Shown here: piece after piece, positions 42,973 through 50,307 of the stretch
How the letters are laid out: each line of letters starts with the position of its first letter
Numbering within the stretch: the stretch's first letter is position 1
DNA from: CAZWVA01 sp964636885
GTDB taxonomy: Bacteria > Desulfobacterota_D > UBA1144 > Nemesobacterales > CSP1-2
Direction: 5' to 3'
NCBI GenBank assembly: GCA_964636885.1
Contig: CAZWVA010000011.1
Location: 1 to 51,448, forward strand
DNA length: 51,448 nucleotides
Program-made: the position numbers and the translations under genes
The notes under the pieces: generated by a model
What the model was told of the DNA's origin: nothing
Database searches by the model: none
What the model saw: the letters and a program-made list of their open reading frames with translations, nothing else

Positions 42973-43695
42973 TTAGAACGGCCATACCTTATCCAGGACC
43001 CTTATGACCCAGCCGGGCCTCTGTTTATCCTGAATGACGCCCTTGCCAACCAGGTATATCTCGGCATCCGCTACCCTACTGCTCAAGATCGTATTATCGG
43101 GCCCGATGTCCTGGGGTCTTATCATACCCCTAAGGACGAATATCTGTTTTTCATTGTTAATCGTGACCTCCTTTCTCGACTCTATAACAAAATTCCCGTT
43201 GGGCATTATCTCCACAACCCTTGCCGTTATTGTCCCCGCTAGCTTTCCTCCCCTTGTTGTCTGCCCCCTGCCCTTAAAGTCGTTCTGCATAGAACCATTT
43301 ACCTTGGATGAAGGCGAGTACGTAAAACCGTTCTTGAAGGTCAGGTTAAGATCCTCTAGTCCAAAGAAGCTATCTATACCCGCCTCAAGGCTGGAATCCC
43401 TGCTCGTAGAGGTGTCTGCGGTGCCCGAACCTGAAAAGTTCTCAACGACCCTTATCGTCACGATGTCATTAAGACTCGCTGCCCTCACATCTCCGTATAG
43501 GCTCGGAGTATCATGCCAGAGGGAATTCTTTGAGGGCTCGGAAACCCCTTTGTTATGATTGACCCTCTCCCCCTCATAGACGTATTTCGGAGGGGGAGGG
43601 GGAAGCTTACCGGCACAGGCCGAAAGGAATAGAAGGGCCAAAAAACCGACGAAAGATTTTCGCTTTTTAGTATTCCACCCTGACGGTATTCTCAT
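42973..43695 (-). CDS. flgH: Flagellar L-ring lipoprotein FlgH
   Basis: A 240-residue FlgH. The lipoprotein signal is LLFLSAC with Cys27 (approximately), followed by a Pro-run. SLYGDVRAASLNDIVTIRVVE, GRGQTTRGGKLAGTIT, NGNFVIESRKEVTINNE and the end RPGWVIRVLDKVWPF are family motifs. It forms the outer-membrane ring, good evidence that the cell has an outer membrane. Its start overlaps the end of flgA by 29 bases and has no clear ribosome site. Confidence 0.95.
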   Translation of the reverse strand: MRIPSGWNTKKRKSFVGFLALLFLSACAGKLPPPPPKYVYEGERVNHNKGVSEPSKNSLWHDTPSLYGDVRAASLNDIVTIRVVENFSGSGTADTSTSRDSSLEAGIDSFFGLEDLNLTFKNGFTYSPSSKVNGSMQNDFKGRGQTTRGGKLAGTITARVVEIMPNGNFVIESRKEVTINNEKQIFVLRGMIRPQDIGPDNTILSSRVADAEIYLVGKGVIQDKQRPGWVIRVLDKVWPF

Positions 43696-44326
43696 CTATA
43701 AGCATACCCGTGATCGTTTTTTTTGATGAGAGATTAATGGCCTTCACGTAATCACCGACGTAACCGTCTTCTTTCAACTCGCCCACAGCTGTAACCGTAA
43801 GCCGTGGGGATTTGGTTAAAAGGACTACCTTACGCCCCCTCTTTAACCTGGTTTTATCCTCCACCATGTAATCCACTATCGGGGTATTTGCAATGACGGA
43901 GCGGGTCAAAGGCCTCCCTATAACACGTCTATGATCCTCTATTGCACCCTTTGGTATTCTGGTAACATCCATCATAGTCACATAGAGATCATCCTCTCGA
44001 AGGCTGTGTCCCTTGTTTAGAGCCCTTCTACTCATTACAACCTGATCAAACGCCCTGACAGTTGCGGTTACGGTTACCTCCTTCCCATCCTTAAATTGAA
44101 GCCCGAATACCGTCTTACCCGGAGGACTTTTCTCCACTGCTATCCACTCCGGGGCCCCGTCGGGAAGGTCACCATCAATCCGTATGTCTTCTATCTCAAC
44201 CTCCGCCCACGGATATTTGCTCTTAATATAAGTCATAAGTGTACCCTCCAAATCAAACGAATCGGCTCTCGTACACAAGGGGAAAAGAGCCAAGCACAGA
44301 CCTAAAAGAGCGTGGTAATGATACAT
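43667..44326 (-). CDS. flgA: Flagellar P-ring assembly chaperone FlgA
   Basis: A 219-residue FlgA: a signal peptide (residues 1-21, ending near TRA), a FlgA/SAF domain with RALNKGHSLREDDLYVTMMD and KGAIEDHRRVIGRPLTRSV, and the C-terminal SSKKTITGMLIDENTVRVEY. It escorts FlgI subunits to the periplasmic P-ring. GAGG stands six bases before the ATG. Longer than minimal FlgA because of an N-terminal domain with VFGLQFKDGKEVTVTATV. Confidence 0.92.
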   Translation of the reverse strand: MYHYHALLGLCLALFPLCTRADSFDLEGTLMTYIKSKYPWAEVEIEDIRIDGDLPDGAPEWIAVEKSPPGKTVFGLQFKDGKEVTVTATVRAFDQVVMSRRALNKGHSLREDDLYVTMMDVTRIPKGAIEDHRRVIGRPLTRSVIANTPIVDYMVEDKTRLKRGRKVVLLTKSPRLTVTAVGELKEDGYVGDYVKAINLSSKKTITGMLIDENTVRVEY

Positions 44327-44329
44327 CCT

Positions 44330-45118
44330 TTACCTCTTCATATTATTCGTAAGCTGAAGCATCTCGTCCGATGCCTGAACCGCTTTTGAGTTCATCTCAT
44401 AGGCCCTCTGACTGATTATCATGTTTATCATCTCCTCGACTATATTTACGTTGCTTAGTTCGATAAACCCCTGGGAGAGGGTGCCAAGCCCCTCACTACC
44501 TGGGACATCTGTAATCGGATCTCCAGAGGACGCTGTGGGCTCGAAAAGGCTCTTCCCAATCGCCCTAAGGCCGCCTGGATTCACAAATCGGGCAAGCTCT
44601 ATCTGGCCTATCTCCGTAGGTTCTGTACTACCCGCCTCCACAACGCTCACGATGCCATCCGAACCTATGGTTATGCTCAGTGCATCCGGTGGGATGACTA
44701 TCTCAGGCTCAAGAGGGTACCCATCAGAGTTTACTATACGACCCTCGCTATCGAGTTTAAAGGCACCCGACCTGGTATAGGCTATTGTACCATCCGGTTT
44801 CGTTATCTGAAAAAAACCGTCCCCTTCTATTACCAGGTCAAGAGGGTTTTCCGTGTGGACAAAATCCCCCTGTTGAAATACCTTCTGCACGGCCACGGGC
44901 TTAACGCCTAGCCCTATTTGGATCCCCGATGGTATCTCCGTTCCCTCCGCTGACGAGGCACCTGGGGTTCTCAGGTCCTGGTACATGAGCTCCTGGAAGT
45001 CGGCTCTACTCTTCTTATAGCCAACGGTATTGGCATTTGCAAGGTTATTTGCAACCACGTCTATATTGAGGCTCTGTGCCTGCATCCCGGTTGCCGCTAT
45101 GAATAGTGACTTTATCAT
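44330..45118 (-). CDS. flgG: Flagellar distal rod protein FlgG
   Basis: A 262-residue FlgG, normal length. IAATGMQAQSLNIDVVANNL near the start, NTVGYKKSRADFQELMYQ, EGDGFFQI, and the C-terminus VNIVEEMINMIISQRAYEMN are characteristic. It builds the distal rod. AGAGG is eight bases before the ATG. It follows flgF by 24 bases in the operon. Confidence 0.96.
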   Translation of the reverse strand: MIKSLFIAATGMQAQSLNIDVVANNLANANTVGYKKSRADFQELMYQDLRTPGASSAEGTEIPSGIQIGLGVKPVAVQKVFQQGDFVHTENPLDLVIEGDGFFQITKPDGTIAYTRSGAFKLDSEGRIVNSDGYPLEPEIVIPPDALSITIGSDGIVSVVEAGSTEPTEIGQIELARFVNPGGLRAIGKSLFEPTASSGDPITDVPGSEGLGTLSQGFIELSNVNIVEEMINMIISQRAYEMNSKAVQASDEMLQLTNNMKR

Positions 45119-45142
45119 CCCTTTAACCTCTCCTCTTTATCT

Positions 45143-45871
45143 TTAAATACGAGCGATCTCGTTATTTACCTTTGCCGAGGCCTCGTCAAACACCTGAATG
45201 GCCTTTTGATAGGTCTCAAACTCCCTTAGCGTCTTCATCATCTGAAACATCTCCATCACTATATCCACGTTGGAGGTCTCGAGGTATCCCTGTTTTACGA
45301 CGGCCTTAGACCCTATTGGACTATCCACAGTTGAGAAGGTTCCTTCACCCGTCTTTAACAGGTTCTCCTTTTTGGGAAAACCCACGACCCTTATGGAACC
45401 AACCTCTTCTTCCCCTTCCCCATTCCCGTTATCTACCGAGATAGTGCCATTATCGCTGATCTTGATATTTCCATCCGGAACCCTTATCGGTTTTCCACCA
45501 CTCCCAAGAACCCTAATGCCACTATGGTTCGTAAGGAATCCCTCTCCGTCTATCTTTAGATCCCCTCTTCTCGTATAGAGGTTCCCCTCAAGGGCTATAA
45601 AACCATCCCCCTCAAGCGCTATATCCAAGGGGTTACCCGTATAGACCAGGTCCCCCCCTGAAAAATCGATACTTTGTGAGGACATACGGCTCATGTCCCG
45701 TGGGTCCGGTTTCTGAATGCCCATGTCCCTGGGAATTAGGTAATCCTCGAATGAAACACTCGACTTCTTGTATCCAACCGTGTTTCCATTGGCGAGATTC
45801 TGGGTTATGACCTCCATCTGTATGCCCTTTAGGACCGCCCCAGAAAGCGCTATGTATATCCCCTTGTACAT
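45143..45871 (-). CDS. flgF: Flagellar proximal rod protein FlgF
   Basis: A 242-residue FlgF (MYKGIYIALSGAVLKGIQME, NTVGYKKSSVSFEDYL, EGDGFIAL, and C-terminal NVDIVMEMFQMMKTLREFE). A start at 45925 in the same frame is excluded because the sigma-54 promoter at 45886-45901 lies inside that extension; the ATG at 45869-45871 is also where relatives start. No Shine-Dalgarno sequence is present, and the predicted mRNA would begin only four bases upstream. First gene of the 8.7-kb basal-body operon. Confidence 0.93.
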   Translation of the reverse strand: MYKGIYIALSGAVLKGIQMEVITQNLANGNTVGYKKSSVSFEDYLIPRDMGIQKPDPRDMSRMSSQSIDFSGGDLVYTGNPLDIALEGDGFIALEGNLYTRRGDLKIDGEGFLTNHSGIRVLGSGGKPIRVPDGNIKISDNGTISVDNGNGEGEEEVGSIRVVGFPKKENLLKTGEGTFSTVDSPIGSKAVVKQGYLETSNVDIVMEMFQMMKTLREFETYQKAIQVFDEASAKVNNEIARI

Positions 45872-45885
45872 GCCGGACTGTGTTT

Positions 45886-45901
45886 TGCAAAATACGTGCC
45901 A
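45886..45901 (-). promoter_or_regulatory. Sigma-54 promoter of the flgF operon
   Basis: On the minus strand TGGCACG-TATT-TTGCA is a perfect match to the -24/-12 consensus. The start is expected near 45875, about four bases before the flgF ATG. It overlooks the whole flgF-G-A-H-I-J-M-N-K-L run. Confidence 0.9.
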
Positions 45902-45970
45902 ACCTGATTCTAGATAAGAAGACACAGGATCAAATAGAAGAAACCACTACGGAAACGGTATTAATAGCAA

Positions 45971-46004
45971 CCATACATACCGTATGGGAATCCCCAAAAG
46001 GGAT
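45971..46004. promoter_or_regulatory. Two inverted repeats upstream of the flgF sigma-54 promoter
   Basis: CCATAC (45971-45976) pairs with GTATGG (45982-45987), and ATCCC (45990-45994) pairs with GGGAT (46000-46004). They lie about 96-112 and 115-129 bases upstream of the predicted start, the distance where enhancer-binding activators such as FlrC or FleQ bind. Candidates only. Confidence 0.45.
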
Positions 46005-46072
46005 GAGTTTAAAAAGGCGATCCATAATACACGAGGAAAAGAGCGGGAAAGGTTTTATCCTCAGGGCACTTT

Positions 46073-46423
46073 TTACCGGGGCTTTTGACCTCTGAGGTTA
46101 AGGATGAGTTCCACCTCCCCTACCGGCATGCCGAGCATATCGGCTATCTCGCTAGCCTTTATACCGCTCTCGGCAAGTGAGATAACCTCCTCCTGACGGT
46201 CGGTTGATTTTATAGATTCGGCCTCTTGAATTAGCCTCTCAAGGACGGCTATCTTTTCATTCGCCGAGGCCTCAAGGGCTTTTAGAACCTCGATCTTCTC
46301 TTCGAGTCTCTTAAATATTATATCGGCAATCTCCTTAAGTTCTAGAACCTCGAGTTTTAAGAGGTTCGCTTCCTCTTCACCTTTACTATCCTTGCCCTTC
46401 TGGATTAGGATCCTCTTACTCAT
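46073..46423 (-). CDS. Coiled-coil protein with C-terminal helix-turn-helix-like segment (DUF2802/DUF6115-like)
   Basis: A 116-residue protein. Residues 20-75 are a strongly charged helix with coiled-coil character (LEVLELKEIADIIFKRLEEK). Residues 78-112 read VISLAESGIKASEIADMLGM and end in VELILNLRG, a small HTH-like segment that I associate with DUF2802/DUF6115 proteins found beside flagellar genes. The role is unknown. Its ATG directly follows the stop of the 49-residue gene (TAG then ATG), so it depends on coupling; no ribosome site is close. Confidence 0.75.
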   Translation of the reverse strand: MSKRILIQKGKDSKGEEEANLLKLEVLELKEIADIIFKRLEEKIEVLKALEASANEKIAVLERLIQEAESIKSTDRQEEVISLAESGIKASEIADMLGMPVGEVELILNLRGQKPR

Positions 46424-46573
46424 CTAAACCACTATATCTATCCTTCGAGGTTCTTTCTTTGGTTCCTTCTTCCGGGAGCCGGATTTCTCCCCTTTGGATG
46501 AACTCCTATTCCTCTTCTCCTTTCCCTTAATCGCCACGGCCCTCTCTATCCTTCTTGTAGACTCTATAGGCAT
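46424..46573 (-). CDS. Small, very basic protein (49 residues), flagellar locus
   Basis: A short frame starting at the ATG 46571-46573 and ending directly at the next gene's ATG. About 40 percent of residues are Arg or Lys (STRRIERAVAIKGKEKRN, SRKKEPKKEPRRID). AGGA lies nine bases upstream, and a TTGGTA-TATAAT promoter precedes it. Small Lys/Arg-rich proteins of this kind occur in flagellar loci of some Deltaproteobacteria as far as I recall, but I give no function. Confidence 0.6.
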   Translation of the reverse strand: MPIESTRRIERAVAIKGKEKRNRSSSKGEKSGSRKKEPKKEPRRIDIVV

Positions 46574-46587
46574 GTTACGATTCCTAA

Positions 46588-46615
46588 ATTATATCACAAC
46601 TCGCTTTACTACCAA
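46588..46615 (-). promoter_or_regulatory. Sigma-70-type promoter for the two small flagellar genes
   Basis: On the minus strand TTGGTA (46610-46615) and a perfect TATAAT (46588-46593) are 16 bases apart. The start would fall near 46581, about eight bases before the ATG at 46573. Confidence 0.5.
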
Positions 46616-46692
46616 GCCCTCGCCTATATCGGCAGACTTAGAAAAGACCTAAGGCGTGAGAACCACGACACAGGATGTAAATTTTTCCGCAT

Positions 46693-46709
46693 AGAGAAAA
46701 TTTTTCTCT
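46693..46709. promoter_or_regulatory. Palindrome, candidate activator site for fliK promoter
   Basis: AGAGAAAA-T-TTTTCTCT is a perfect palindrome with eight-base arms, centred about 164 bases upstream of the predicted fliK start. The position suits an enhancer for a sigma-54 activator; it is also A/T-rich and could be structural. Confidence 0.45.
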
Positions 46710-46838
46710 GGGAAGACACCTCTTGGCCATCGGGATAGCTATTCGCATTCCAAGCGCATTATACGATTTCCAACCGGCAACTGTATATGTCATGGGAGAC
46801 CTTCGCCCACACGGTCGGTGTGAAGCCGGATCTGATTT

Positions 46839-46854
46839 TGGCACGTTCGTTGCA
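46839..46854 (+). promoter_or_regulatory. Sigma-54 promoter of the fliK-flgD-flgE operon
   Basis: TGGCACG-TTCG-TTGCA is a perfect -24/-12 match on the plus strand. The start is expected near 46865, eleven bases before the ATG at 46876. It also shares TTGCAAAACA with the flgF promoter. Confidence 0.9.
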
Positions 46855-46875
46855 AAACATAAAAGACACCTTACC

Positions 46876-48135
46876 ATGTTGGCTATCGCACCATCGGCGT
46901 TAGAGATAACTGGGCAAGAACCCATTAACCCATCTTCACTTATCGGGGGTAAGGTGAATACATCCCAAATCAGGCTGGGGCTAGGGGACCAAAACACCCC
47001 CCTTTTTCTAGATGCATTAATGGCCTCCCTTGAGAGGATGGAGACCCAAGAAGGAATCACCCTTCCCGGGAATAGAAATACCCCTTCAATGCCAAAAAGA
47101 GAAGAGCAAGGGGAGATGCCGGGTAAAACCGCAATGGATGAGGGAGCGGAGACAACCACCCCTAGACCAAAACCCCTCATGGACGAAAGGGACTTAAGCG
47201 AGACCGTCTACCAATACACGTGTATTCAAAATCCGTCTTTAATCGGATTTACAGGGAAAAACGTACGGTTAGATCTAAATAAACCCCAGGATAATCCAGA
47301 AGAGGGAAACCCATCTATCCCTGAGGGGATTAAAGAACAACCGATCTTAAACCATATAAAGAATCCGGATAACCCCACATTAAACGTCCCTCATATAATA
47401 GATGATAATCCCGGATATGTTCCCGAAGACAGCGATGGCTCCATTCAAGGCACTAAACCCAATAGCCCCGATAGATCCGGTACAAATATAAACAAACCAG
47501 AACCGAGAGAGCGATTCGTTTCCAAAGAGGAGAACATAGGAGATAGCGCTTTCTCGAATAAGAACCCATTTGAACACACAGAAGCCAAAGTACCCCAGCT
47601 TAAGAGGCCCGAATCTAAGGAACCGGACTCAAGGCCTTTAAAAGCGGTTACACACGCCTTGGCCCCTTCCCAACTACAGGAGATGGTTACGGCCGGACAT
47701 GAGGTTAAAAGAGAGGCCCTCCCCTTTTTACACAGCCGTCCCCTAAATTCAGGCAGGGTTGACAACGTGCCCTACGTTGGAAGAGACGGTAACGGCTTTA
47801 TCGTCACGCTTGAGCCCGACGGTCTTGGAAAACTAAACATCCACCTCAACCTGGATAACGGCTCGATAAACGTCGAGATAAACGTGTCAAACGATAGCAC
47901 GAAGAACCTTATTGAGAGCAACATCAGGCATATAGTGGATTCGCTTCTTAAAGAGGGGCTAAGCGTAGGAGGGCTCTCCGTGCAACTGGATAGCGGCAGA
48001 TGGAATTGGGACGGAACCCATGATTCACAAAGGATAAACCCAGACAACTCGAAGGACATAGAGGAAGTTCATCCAACCCCAGGCCCCTACCCCAGTCGCT
48101 ATGCGATGAGGGGCCTCATAAGCATCTTTGTCTAG
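46876..48135 (+). CDS. fliK: Flagellar hook-length control protein FliK
   Basis: A 419-residue protein. The N-terminal about 330 residues are polar, rich in Pro, Asn, Glu and Lys and low in complexity, as in FliK rulers. The C-terminal hook-control domain is recognisable: FIVTLEPDGLGKLNIHLNLD, then VEINVSN, LIESNIRHIVDSLLKEGLSV. The start is set after the sigma-54 promoter at ATG 46876; 51 codons further upstream would place coding sequence across the promoter. No Shine-Dalgarno sequence is seen. It controls hook length and switches export specificity. Confidence 0.88.
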   Translation: MLAIAPSALEITGQEPINPSSLIGGKVNTSQIRLGLGDQNTPLFLDALMASLERMETQEGITLPGNRNTPSMPKREEQGEMPGKTAMDEGAETTTPRPKPLMDERDLSETVYQYTCIQNPSLIGFTGKNVRLDLNKPQDNPEEGNPSIPEGIKEQPILNHIKNPDNPTLNVPHIIDDNPGYVPEDSDGSIQGTKPNSPDRSGTNINKPEPRERFVSKEENIGDSAFSNKNPFEHTEAKVPQLKRPESKEPDSRPLKAVTHALAPSQLQEMVTAGHEVKREALPFLHSRPLNSGRVDNVPYVGRDGNGFIVTLEPDGLGKLNIHLNLDNGSINVEINVSNDSTKNLIESNIRHIVDSLLKEGLSVGGLSVQLDSGRWNWDGTHDSQRINPDNSKDIEEVHPTPGPYPSRYAMRGLISIFV

Positions 48136-48148
48136 AGGGGAGGTAATG

Positions 48149-48811
48149 ATGGAGGTCCCTGGATTAAATGTAAATAACCCTTCACAGACACGGCCAAGCG
48201 AATCCCAGAAGACCATAGGGAGCGACGACTTTCTACTTCTCCTGATGACACAGCTCCGCTACCAGGATCCACTGAATCCCATAGATAACGCCGAATTCAC
48301 GTCACAACTCGCGGAGCTCAGTTCATTGGAACGGTTAAACAGTATAGATAGCAGCTTAGAGAACCTCCTTATCTATCAGAACTCCCTACAGAATACACTC
48401 GCAATCGGTCTAATCGGGAAAGAGGTTGAGGTTAAGGGAAACGAGGTACATCTAAAAGACAAGGCCGAGATTAACTACAGCCTCTCTAAGAACGCATCAA
48501 CGGTCAAGATCTCTATATACGACTCAAATGGAAGGCTCGTAAGGGAGATCGAACTCAAGAATCAGCCATCGGGAGATAACACGTATCTCTGGGACGGAAA
48601 GGACTCGACTGGAAACCCTCTTCCCGAAGGCAACTACGTTGTTACCGTTAATGCAACCGACCCCAAGGGGCAACCGATAGAGGTAACCACGAAAACGAGG
48701 GGAACCGTTACCGGTCTTACTTTTGAGAACAACACAACATACCTAGTAATAGACGGGAACCTAAAGGTTCAACTCGGCGATGTAAAAACAATAACCACAG
48801 GAGGTCTATAA
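48149..48811 (+). CDS. flgD: Flagellar hook assembly (scaffold) protein FlgD
   Basis: A 220-residue FlgD: FLLLLMTQLRYQDPLNPIDN with AEFTSQLAELSSLE near the start, then tudor/Ig-like FlgD domains with SGDNTYLWDGKDSTGNPLPE. It caps the growing hook. Of two adjacent ATGs (48146 and 48149) the second has better spacing to GGGGAGG. A frame back to a TTG at 48128 overlaps fliK and is unsupported. It follows fliK by 13 bases. Confidence 0.95.
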   Translation: MEVPGLNVNNPSQTRPSESQKTIGSDDFLLLLMTQLRYQDPLNPIDNAEFTSQLAELSSLERLNSIDSSLENLLIYQNSLQNTLAIGLIGKEVEVKGNEVHLKDKAEINYSLSKNASTVKISIYDSNGRLVREIELKNQPSGDNTYLWDGKDSTGNPLPEGNYVVTVNATDPKGQPIEVTTKTRGTVTGLTFENNTTYLVIDGNLKVQLGDVKTITTGGL

Positions 48812-48812
48812 G

Positions 48813-50111
48813 ATGTTAACGTCACTCTATTCAGCCGTAAGCGGAATGAACGCAAACGGTGTTCTGCTATCCGTTATCAGCGATAACATAGCAAACGTAA
48901 ACACCGTTGGTTTTAAGGGAAGCCGTGTATCCTTCGGGGATGTATTAAGTCAAACCCTCATGGGCATAGCCGGCTCCTCACAGGTAGGCCGAGGGGTGCT
49001 TGTAAGCGATGTATCTCCTCTCTTTACCCAAGGGTCCTTTGAGACAACGCCAAGCGCGCTCGACCTTGCCATTGATGGAGACGGCTTTTTCATCGTTCAA
49101 GGCGGTGGGACAAAGTACTATACGAGAGCGGGTCAGTTCTCTCTGGATAAAGACGGGAACATCGTTAATCCAGATGGGCTCATCCTCCAGGGGTTCCTTC
49201 CCGACCCGTCGGGCAAGATAACAGGAACGGCCGGGGACCTAAGGATAGCAACCACCCAGAGTCCGGCAAAGATGACCACAAGCGTGGATATAGCGGTGAA
49301 CCTAAACGCAGCCGAGGTGGTTCCGGGGGCCGCCTTTACACTGGACGGTAACGGGGACGGAATACCGAATGACCCTGCCAATTTTAACTCGTCTACAACG
49401 GTTACCATATACGACTCTCAGGGTGGTGCCCACGAGGTAACGGCGTACTTCGTAAAAACCGGGGATAACACATGGGAGGTTCACTATGTTTATGATGATC
49501 CCGCCAACCCAGGACAGCTTCTCGATGCGGGTACGCAGGGACTCACGTTCAATACAGACGGCTCTCTTGCCAATGACAATAGCTCCACACAGATAAACTT
49601 CGATTTCGGTCCTTCCGTAACCACTCCACAGCCCGTAACGTTTAACTACGGAACCGGTACGGGGGAAACACCGGCAGGCGATGGGTTTGACGGAACGACA
49701 CAGTTCGCATCGGATTTTGCGGTCTTCAGTCTGAGTCAGGATGGCTACGGAGCCGGTTCCTTAGAGAACATAACGATCTCCCAGGACGGCATACTCACCG
49801 GTATCTTTACAAACGGCCAGACGAGGGTATTGGGACAGGTCGCACTGGCGAGATTCGTCTCGCCCACCGGTCTTGTGAAAATCGGCAGGAACCTATACGC
49901 CGAGTCCTTCGATTCGGGACAGCCTATTGTGGGTGCCCCAGGTACGTCCGGTTTGGGAAGGGTCCTATCAAACAGCCTCGAACTCAGTAACGTGGATCTT
50001 GCAGAGGAATTCGTTAAGATGATCTCCGCTCAGAGGGCGTTTCAGGCAAATGCCAGAACGATATCCGTCACAGACGAACTCACCCAGGAACTCGTGAATC
50101 TGAGGAGATAG
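48813..50111 (+). CDS. flgE: Flagellar hook protein FlgE
   Basis: A 432-residue FlgE of standard size. LYSAVSGMNANGVLLSVISD, NTVGFKGSRVSF, DLAIDGDGFFIV, a middle D2 domain, and the C-terminal LSNVDLAEEFVKMISAQRAF, TISVTDELTQELVNLRR are family features. It polymerises into the hook. The ATG lies one base after the flgD stop with AGGAGGT nine bases upstream. Last gene of this unit; no strong terminator follows. Confidence 0.96.
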   Translation: MLTSLYSAVSGMNANGVLLSVISDNIANVNTVGFKGSRVSFGDVLSQTLMGIAGSSQVGRGVLVSDVSPLFTQGSFETTPSALDLAIDGDGFFIVQGGGTKYYTRAGQFSLDKDGNIVNPDGLILQGFLPDPSGKITGTAGDLRIATTQSPAKMTTSVDIAVNLNAAEVVPGAAFTLDGNGDGIPNDPANFNSSTTVTIYDSQGGAHEVTAYFVKTGDNTWEVHYVYDDPANPGQLLDAGTQGLTFNTDGSLANDNSSTQINFDFGPSVTTPQPVTFNYGTGTGETPAGDGFDGTTQFASDFAVFSLSQDGYGAGSLENITISQDGILTGIFTNGQTRVLGQVALARFVSPTGLVKIGRNLYAESFDSGQPIVGAPGTSGLGRVLSNSLELSNVDLAEEFVKMISAQRAFQANARTISVTDELTQELVNLRR

Positions 50112-50206
50112 CGTAGGGTACCGATCTACTCTGAAGTAATTGGATCAGATAGCGGATGCAGTACAAGTGCAATTCGTAAAGGGATCAGAAAAAATTCTAC
50201 AGAGAT

Positions 50207-50248
50207 ATAGTATAAATGAGTTTGACATTTATAAACACTCAATACTAT
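50207..50248. repeat. Nested inverted repeats upstream of the sensor gene
   Basis: TATAAATG (50211-50218) pairs with CATTTATA (50226-50233), and an outer ATAGTAT (50207-50213) pairs with ATACTAT (50242-50248). TTGACA at 50222 falls in the centre. The dyad could be an operator over a promoter for the sensor gene at 50308; a convincing -10 at normal spacing was not found. Confidence 0.5.
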
Positions 50249-50307
50249 CTTGAATAAAAGTATCCGATCATTGAGGACAGCTCTAGGCTTTTAGAGAAAA
50301 GTAAGAG

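Larger units (their letters stand above)
46574..46875. other. 302-base divergent control region between the 49-residue gene and fliK
   Basis: No gene is supported, although a plus-strand frame stays open back to 46723; that extension runs through the fliK sigma-54 promoter. It holds a sigma-70-type promoter leftward (46588-46615), a 17-base palindrome at 46693-46709 and the sigma-54 promoter at 46839-46854. Confidence 0.65.

Noticed and set aside
45872..45925. 18-codon N-terminal extension of flgF
   Set aside because: It contains the flgF sigma-54 promoter; relatives begin at the MYKGIYIAL Met.
46723..46875. N-terminal extension of fliK by 51 codons
   Set aside because: A perfect sigma-54 promoter at 46839-46854 lies inside it, so it would be upstream of the transcript.
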